A DNA stretch of 64,000 nucleotides from Christiangramia gaetbulicola. GTDB lineage: Bacteria > Bacteroidota > Bacteroidia > Flavobacteriales > Flavobacteriaceae. This document shows, in pieces, positions 59,389-64,000 of the stretch. Every line of letters starts with the position of its first letter. Within the stretch, counting starts at the first letter, position 1. The DNA lies in NCBI RefSeq assembly GCF_003054225.1, contig NZ_QBKQ01000001.1:1054001-1118000 (forward strand), read 5' to 3'. A model generated the notes under the pieces. That model was not told the origin of the DNA, ran no database searches, and saw nothing but the letters and a program-made list of their open reading frames with translations. Made by a program: the position numbers and the translations under genes.

Positions 59389-59763
59389 ATGGCAAATACA
59401 GGAAATACACTTTTAGCATTAATTACAGGAGCTGCGATAGGCGCCGGAGTAGGATTACTATATGCTCCAGATAGCGGTGAAAAGACTCGCAAGAAGCTTA
59501 AAAAAGATGCTCAGAAAGCTCAGGATAACCTAAACAAGCGTTATCATGAAACAAGTTCAAACCTAAGCGAAAAAGCTAAAAAGGCTAGAGTGGATTTTGA
59601 GGAGAGATTAGAAGAAACTTTATCTTCTGCAAGTCATAAAGCAGACGATATTCTGGCCGCTATGGAGACCAAACTTGAGGAATTAAGAAAACAAAATGCT
59701 AAATTGCAGAAAGACAAAGCAAGCAAATCCTCTGGTAGCTCTCCAGATAAAGCAGTAGTATAA
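59389..59763 (+). CDS. YtxH-domain protein
   Basis: Membrane-anchored small protein of 124 residues. One N-terminal helix (about 8-27: LLALITGAAIGAGVGLLYAP) with the DSGEKTRKKLKKDAQ continuation is the YtxH signature. The rest is a highly charged, Ala/Lys/Glu-rich probable coiled coil (about 30-105). Such proteins are often stress-induced and envelope-linked, but the role is unproven. It is first in a three-gene unit, 6 bases before the holin-X-like gene. Confidence 0.87.
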   Translation: MANTGNTLLALITGAAIGAGVGLLYAPDSGEKTRKKLKKDAQKAQDNLNKRYHETSSNLSEKAKKARVDFEERLEETLSSASHKADDILAAMETKLEELRKQNAKLQKDKASKSSGSSPDKAVV

Positions 59764-59769
59764 TCTTTT

Positions 59770-60129
59770 ATGGCATTTGAAAAACTATCCAACAGTGTTC
59801 ACGATTTAAACAATAATGTTCAGTCTTTCTTACACAGTAATTCTGAGTATTATAAATTAAAAGCCTTCAGACAGGGAATGAAAGGAGCTACGGCTCTTGT
59901 TCGTTTTCTTATAATGGCATTTTTGCTGAGTACTGCAGGAGTGATGATTTCTTTTGCCCTGGCTATAGTCATTAGCCAAGCGATTGGGGTTCCAAGTTCC
60001 GGTTATTTTATCGTAGGCGGATTTTACCTGATCGTATTTGTATTGATATTCATCTTTGGAAAAGAGCCTATAGAGAAATTAGTTCTAAGAAAATTCTCTA
60101 AAGCTGTATTTAACGATAAAGACGACTAA
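59770..60129 (+). CDS. Holin-X-like (superfamily III, DUF-type) membrane protein
   Basis: Small inner-membrane protein of 119 residues with two hydrophobic segments (about 43-70 and 78-100) between charged ends. The pattern of an N-terminal amphipathic region, then paired helices containing ALAIVISQAIGVPSSGYFIVGGFYLIVFVLIFIFG, matches the so-called phage holin family/Holin-X proteins. These are usually chromosomal envelope proteins, not true phage lysis proteins; no phage genes are near. It sits between YtxH and a small 77-residue gene, whose ATG overlaps its stop. Confidence 0.78.
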   Translation: MAFEKLSNSVHDLNNNVQSFLHSNSEYYKLKAFRQGMKGATALVRFLIMAFLLSTAGVMISFALAIVISQAIGVPSSGYFIVGGFYLIVFVLIFIFGKEPIEKLVLRKFSKAVFNDKDD

Positions 60130-60362
60130 TGAGAGTATATTCATCCTTTGAAGAAATAGATAAGGATCTAAAGATCCTGAAGCTTCAGACCGAAATAGAC
60201 AAGGAAGAGATCAAACTAAGCATTGATCAAACTAAAGAAAGTCTATCTCCGGTTTCGCTTATTGGTAGCACCATAGGTTCTATCATCCAGAAAGCTTTGG
60301 TCTTAAAAGCTGTTTCTAAGATAATAGGAGTGAAGAAGGTTATTGCTTCAACGAAAAAATAA
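60129..60362 (+). CDS. Small conserved-type protein of unknown function
   Basis: Seventy-seven residues. A charged N-terminal helix (YSSFEEIDKDLKILKLQTEIDKEEIKLSIDQTKESL, about 4-39) is followed by SLIGSTIGSIIQKALVLKAVSKIIGVKKVIAS, a weakly hydrophobic possible membrane-associated region. Its start codon overlaps the previous stop by one base (TAATG), so it is translated with the YtxH/holin-X-like pair. The three-gene set recurs in flavobacteria as I recall. No function is recognised. Confidence 0.65.
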   Translation: MRVYSSFEEIDKDLKILKLQTEIDKEEIKLSIDQTKESLSPVSLIGSTIGSIIQKALVLKAVSKIIGVKKVIASTKK

Positions 60363-60379
60363 CCTTGTATCTCAAAATT

Positions 60380-60406
60380 TAAAAAGCCCCGTTTGGGGCT
60401 TTTTTT
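60380..60406. terminator. Bidirectional rho-independent terminator
   Basis: AAAAAGCCCC-GTTT-GGGGCTTTTTTT, a perfect hairpin with A and T runs on either side, between the YtxH operon and the convergent SPFH gene. Confidence 0.92.
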
Positions 60407-61367
60407 ATGCATCATCGTTATCTCTGTCTTTTTTAGACTTACCGGCTTGTTTCCTGTTCTGTTCTTTCATTGCTTCTCCAATTTGATTGGAAGCGGTGAA
60501 CGAAGCCACCATGTTGTTCAACATATCGCTACCGGCCTGGGGAGAATTTGGTAATAATATTAAGTTAGAATTGGTCTCTTCACCTATAGCCTGTAAAGTG
60601 TCATAATGCTGGGTAACTACTATTAATGCTGAGGCTTCCTGGGAATTAATACCAACATTATTTAAAACATCCACACTCTCTTCCAGTCCTCTGGCGATCT
60701 CGCGTCTCTGGTCTGCAATACCCTGTCCCTGTAAACGCTTGCTTTCTGCTTCTGCTCTGGCCTTGGCTACGATCTTGATCCTGTCTGCCTCGGCATCGTA
60801 CTCTGCAGCAACCTTTTCTCTTTCTGCGGCATTTATACGATTCATAGCGGCTTTTACCTGTACATCTGGATCTATATCTGTAACCAGGGTTTTAATGATA
60901 TCATACCCATAAGACTGCATAGCCTCGTTCAATTCACGATTAACAGCGATAGCGATGTCATCTTTACGTTCAAAAACATCGTCCAGCTTCATTTTAGGTA
61001 CTTCTGCGCGCACAACGTCAAAGACATAGGCTGTTATCTGGTCGTGAGGACTTTCGAGCTTATAGAAGGCATCGTATACATTATCTTTTCTAACCTGGAA
61101 CTGTACCGATATCTTAAGTTTTACAAAAACATTGTCCTTGGTCTTTGTTTCTACCATTACATCCAGTTGCTGGACTTTTAAATTTATTCTTCCCGCAACC
61201 TGGTCTATAAAAGGAATTTTAAGCTGTAATCCTGAACTTCTTATACTGGTGAATCTTCCAAAGCGTTCTATGATCGCTGAAGTTTGCTGTTTTACAATAA
61301 AGATCCCGGAAAAAATTACCAGGATCATGAGGACCACAAGAATGGGTATAAAAATTAAATTAAGCAT
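60405..61367 (-). CDS. SPFH-domain (stomatin/paraslipin-like) membrane protein
   Basis: Inner-membrane scaffold protein of 320 residues in the prohibitin/stomatin family. One N-terminal helix (about 2-24) is followed by an SPFH domain (about 25-200: IVKQQTSAIIERFGRFTSIRSSGLQLKIPFID) with VVRAEVPKMKLDDVFERKDDIA. A coiled coil rich in Ala, Glu and Arg (about 180-240) leads to a C-terminal ASALIVVTQHYDTLQAIG segment typical of the QmcA/paraslipin group. The likely role is organising membrane microdomains or controlling FtsH-type proteolysis, by family. No NfeD partner gene is adjacent. It is convergent with the YtxH operon. Confidence 0.92.
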   Translation of the reverse strand: MLNLIFIPILVVLMILVIFSGIFIVKQQTSAIIERFGRFTSIRSSGLQLKIPFIDQVAGRINLKVQQLDVMVETKTKDNVFVKLKISVQFQVRKDNVYDAFYKLESPHDQITAYVFDVVRAEVPKMKLDDVFERKDDIAIAVNRELNEAMQSYGYDIIKTLVTDIDPDVQVKAAMNRINAAEREKVAAEYDAEADRIKIVAKARAEAESKRLQGQGIADQRREIARGLEESVDVLNNVGINSQEASALIVVTQHYDTLQAIGEETNSNLILLPNSPQAGSDMLNNMVASFTASNQIGEAMKEQNRKQAGKSKKDRDNDDA

Positions 61368-61429
61368 GGTGTAATTATTAAATTATGAATGCTTCAATTT
61401 AAGAATAAAAGGTTGAACCCTTATAAAAA

Positions 61430-61468
61430 TAAAAAACCGGCTTTGAACTGTTTCAAAGCCGGTTTTCT
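61430..61468. terminator. Strong rho-independent terminator downstream of gltX
   Basis: The 13-base arms AACCGGCTTTGAA/TTCAAAGCCGGTT (61435-61447 with 61452-61464), with flanking A and T runs, lie between gltX and the SPFH gene on the minus strand. The run on the minus-strand side (TTTTTTATT) suits gltX termination. Confidence 0.9.
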
Positions 61469-61487
61469 TTATGATATAAAATGAATT

Positions 61488-63005
61488 TTAGGACAGGGTT
61501 TCTGTCGCTTTTTTTATTCTGGCTAAAGTTGCTTCCTTTCCAATAAATTCTGCGATTTTATAAAGATCTGGTCCCTGTAACGCTCCTACCAAAGCAACGC
61601 GCAAAGGCATCATAACTTTACCAAAGCCAATTTCCTTGCTTTTTATCCAGCCTTTTACAGTTTCCTGAAGACTTTCGGCTTCAAAATTATCAACCGATTT
61701 AAGGAAGGCATAAAGTTCATTCAGTAACTCATTGGTATCTTCTTTCCAGGCTTTTTTTGAATCCTTAGGATCAAAAGAAGTAGGGGCGATAAAAAAGAAG
61801 TAGCCCTGGTCCCAGAAGTCTTCTACGAAAACGGTTCTTTCTTTGATCAAGGCCACTACATCGGCGATATACTTTTTATCTGCCTTGATCTCTTTCTCCT
61901 GAAGCTCTTTTTCGAATTCATCAGCTAAAAATGCATTATCTGCTTCCTGCATATAATGTTGCTGGAACCATTTGGTTTTTTCAGGATCAAATTTAGCGCC
62001 TCCTTTATGTACACGTTCCAATTCAAAAGCTTTACTAAGTTCTTCAAGCCTGAAGAATTCCTGCTCTGTACCCGGGTTCCATCCTAAAAAGGCCAGCATG
62101 TTTACTACGGCTTCCGGGAAATAACCTTCCTCGCGGTAACCGGTAGAGATATCTCCAGATTTTGGATCTTTCCATTCTAAAGGAAATACCGGGAATCCCA
62201 TTTTTTCACCATCTCTTTTACTTAATTTTCCTTTCCCCTGTGGTTTAAGTATAAGTGGGAGATGAGCGAATTCTGGTGCTTTCCAGCCAAATGCACGGTA
62301 AAGCATATAGTGTAAAGCCAAAGATGGCAGCCATTCCTCACCACGAATTACATGTGTGATCTCCATTAGGTGATCATCAACGATATTCGCCAGGTGATAA
62401 GTTGGCATTCCGTCACTTTTAAAAAGTACTTTATCATCCAGGATATTGGTATCGATCTCCATATCACCTCTAATCACATCTTTTAGATGTAAAGTTTCAT
62501 CCTGAGGAGATTTAAAACGAATCACATATGCTTCGTCTGCATCCAGTTTTTCCTTTACTTCTTCCTGGGATAGAGACAGGGAATTTTTCAATTTCTGGCG
62601 ATTATGCCAGTTATAGATAAAGGTTTTCCCTTGTTCTTCATGATCTTTTCTATGCGCATCAAGTTCATCTGCGGTATCGAACGCATAATAGGCGTTTCCA
62701 GATGCTATTAACTTTTCAGCATATTCACGATACTTATCTTTGCGCTCACTTTGTCTATAGGGACCAAATCCTTTTTCCTTTCCCGGGCCTTCATCATAAG
62801 GGATTCCACACCAGTTTAGAGATTCTATGATATAATCTTCAGCTCCTTCTACAAAACGGTTTTGATCTGTATCTTCAATTCTCAATACAAAATCACCGCC
62901 GTGCTTTTTGGCGAACAAATAATTATATAAGGCAGTTCTTACACCACCAATATGTAATGGTCCTGTTGGGCTGGGAGCAAATCTTACTCTTACTTTAGAA
63001 GACAT
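61488..63005 (-). CDS. gltX: Glutamyl-tRNA synthetase
   Basis: Cytoplasmic class I synthetase of 505 residues. Motifs are FAPSPTGPLHIGGVRTALYN (8-27, HIGH), RIEDTDQNRF (about 42-51), GEEWLPSLALHYML (about 219-232) and the KMSKS equivalent GKLSKRDGEKMG (about 254-265), with the helical anticodon-binding domain from about 340 on. Length is typical for the Bacteroidota type. The promoter box TATCTTTG (minus, 63026-63033) lies about 20 bases upstream. Single gene. Confidence 0.97.
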   Translation of the reverse strand: MSSKVRVRFAPSPTGPLHIGGVRTALYNYLFAKKHGGDFVLRIEDTDQNRFVEGAEDYIIESLNWCGIPYDEGPGKEKGFGPYRQSERKDKYREYAEKLIASGNAYYAFDTADELDAHRKDHEEQGKTFIYNWHNRQKLKNSLSLSQEEVKEKLDADEAYVIRFKSPQDETLHLKDVIRGDMEIDTNILDDKVLFKSDGMPTYHLANIVDDHLMEITHVIRGEEWLPSLALHYMLYRAFGWKAPEFAHLPLILKPQGKGKLSKRDGEKMGFPVFPLEWKDPKSGDISTGYREEGYFPEAVVNMLAFLGWNPGTEQEFFRLEELSKAFELERVHKGGAKFDPEKTKWFQQHYMQEADNAFLADEFEKELQEKEIKADKKYIADVVALIKERTVFVEDFWDQGYFFFIAPTSFDPKDSKKAWKEDTNELLNELYAFLKSVDNFEAESLQETVKGWIKSKEIGFGKVMMPLRVALVGALQGPDLYKIAEFIGKEATLARIKKATETLS

Positions 63006-63025
63006 GTTATTTAAATTTTTGTGAG

Positions 63026-63033
63026 CAAAGATA
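63026..63033 (-). promoter_or_regulatory. -7 promoter box of gltX
   Basis: On the minus strand TATCTTTG, matching TAnnTTTG, 20 bases before the gltX ATG. A -33 TTTG at standard spacing is not seen. Confidence 0.45.
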
Positions 63034-63123
63034 CAACCTTATTAATCCAATCCTAAACCCTGATTCATACATCCTGAATAAGTACTAATTTTATTGTATT
63101 TTTAAGGAAACATTGCATTGAAA

Positions 63124-64000
63124 ATGGGGAATTTCGGGCTGGTGCAGCAAAAACTGGAAGCTTTTATAAAAAAGTATTATTTAAATCTAATACTTAAAGG
63201 GAGCATACTGTTTTTGGCTACCGGTCTTCTTTATTTTTTATTGGTAGTAAGCCTGGAATATTTTCTTTGGCTTTCAACAACGGGTCGAAGTATTCTCTTC
63301 TGGTTATTCATCCTGGTAGAAGTCCTGCTGCTTTTTAATTTCGTAGGGATTCCCTTGTTCAAAGTTCTTAAGATCTCCAAAGGAATTGATGAATTCGAAG
63401 CTTCAGAAATTATTGGAAAACATTTTCCTGAAGTGAACGATAAGCTTACCAATTTGCTTCAGCTTAAAAATGATTCCCGGCAAAGTGATCTTTTGATCGC
63501 CAGTATAGATCAAAGATCAAAAGAACTTACCCTGGTACCTTTTTCAGGAGCAATCGATCTCAGGGAAAATAAAAAATATCTACGCTATGTGGTCCTGCCA
63601 TTATTGATCATTCTTGGTTTGTTTGCTGCCGGAAAAGCCGAGGTGATTACCAAAAGTTTCAGCAGGATCTCAGATTATAATACCACCTATCTAAAGCCAG
63701 CTCCTTTCCAGTTTATAATTAAGAATGATCAATTAAAGGTTAGGGAAGGGGAGACCTTAAAATTGCAGGTTAGAACCGTTGGAGATTATAATCCAGAAAG
63801 TGTGCAGATCGTTCTTGATGGAAATGAGAATTTCATGAAACAGATTTTGCCCGGAATCTTTGAATATTCCATTTCAGGAATTTCAGAAGACTTGGAATTT
63901 AAGCTCAGGTCTAACGAGGTTTCTTCAGGAGAATATAAAGTTGAAGTGATCATGGTTCCCAAATTATTGAATTTTGAAATGGATCTGGATTATCCTTCCT
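63124..64000 (+). CDS. DUF4175-type large membrane protein, 3' end outside the window
   Basis: The frame is open from ATG (MGNFGLVQQKLEAFIKKYYL) to the window edge, about 292 residues of a protein that is usually over 1000 long in flavobacteria. Two helices (about 24-44 and 55-75) form a hairpin near the N terminus and a third lies near 155-175 (VVLPLLIILGLFAAG). Ig-like periplasmic beta domains then begin (FQFIIKNDQLKVREGETLKLQV). This matches my memory of DUF4175 proteins, which often sit near MoxR/BatA-type gene sets. Function is unknown. The truncation is only because the sequence ends. Confidence 0.72.
   Translation, partial: MGNFGLVQQKLEAFIKKYYLNLILKGSILFLATGLLYFLLVVSLEYFLWLSTTGRSILFWLFILVEVLLLFNFVGIPLFKVLKISKGIDEFEASEIIGKHFPEVNDKLTNLLQLKNDSRQSDLLIASIDQRSKELTLVPFSGAIDLRENKKYLRYVVLPLLIILGLFAAGKAEVITKSFSRISDYNTTYLKPAPFQFIIKNDQLKVREGETLKLQVRTVGDYNPESVQIVLDGNENFMKQILPGIFEYSISGISEDLEFKLRSNEVSSGEYKVEVIMVPKLLNFEMDLDYPS

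Noticed and set aside
59770-60129. Prophage lysis gene
   Set aside because: The holin-like name is a family label; no other phage genes are near, and the neighbours are chromosomal envelope genes.
1-64000. CRISPR array, insertion sequences, or an integrated plasmid
   Set aside because: No regular short direct repeats with spacers, no transposase, integrase or replication protein was seen on either strand.

Overview
The window looks like chromosomal DNA of a marine-type member of the Bacteroidota, family Flavobacteriaceae. My best guess is Gramella/Christiangramia or a close relative, judged from remembered protein similarity and not proven. Supporting signs are a SusC/SusD pair, several TonB-type outer membrane proteins, Bacteroidota promoters of the form TTTG-N17-23-TAnnTTTG, weak or absent Shine-Dalgarno sequences, a NagB-LmbE fusion and a DUF4175 protein. 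No phage, insertion sequence, CRISPR array or rRNA operon was seen.

Layout. 1-7.5 kb is mostly housekeeping: riboflavin synthase, a small PID-CTERM-like surface protein, tRNA-CAT, methylmalonyl-CoA epimerase, RbfA, a LolCE-type permease, DusB and an outer membrane beta-barrel protein. 7.6-35.6 kb is one functional block of 19 genes for taking up and breaking down amino-sugar polymer, best explained as peptidoglycan scavenging. 35.8-45.5 kb holds lepA, a four-helix-bundle cassette, a YebC gene, a cation/proton antiporter broken by an in-frame stop, a metallo-hydrolase and two exported peptidases. 45.5-53.4 kb holds an aspartoacylase-like/GCS2-CBS pair, rnpA, an S41 protease, a sterol-desaturase-like protein, a GNAT protein, rpiB, and an AT-rich spacer with one perfect DnaA box. 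53.5-64 kb holds rnr, a LysE exporter, tRNA-Cys with a 93-bp tandem repeat, folB, glnS, a three-gene envelope operon, an SPFH protein, gltX and the start of a DUF4175 gene.

How the central block works together (inference from families). SusC/SusD would import glycan fragments. Exported DigH-like GHL10, GH18, GH20 and GH3/NagZ-like hydrolases would cut glycan strands, and an AmpD-type amidase lipoprotein would strip off peptides. A YkfC-like NlpC/P60 endopeptidase and an L-Ala-D/L-Glu epimerase would process the peptides. SSS and FucP-type transporters would carry products inward, a ROK kinase would phosphorylate the sugars, MurQ would remove the lactyl ether of MurNAc-6-P, and a NagB-deacetylase fusion would lead GlcNAc-6-P to fructose-6-P. 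A NagC-like ROK regulator lies divergently from the nagX-GH3 pair and is the obvious control protein. MurQ, the murein-peptide epimerase, YkfC and the DigH-like enzymes point to peptidoglycan rather than chitin.

The main oddities are this murein utilisation locus, the nonsense-split antiporter, the four-helix-bundle cassette between inverted repeats, the tandem duplication of the tRNA-Cys 3' end with its terminator, and the DnaA-box spacer.
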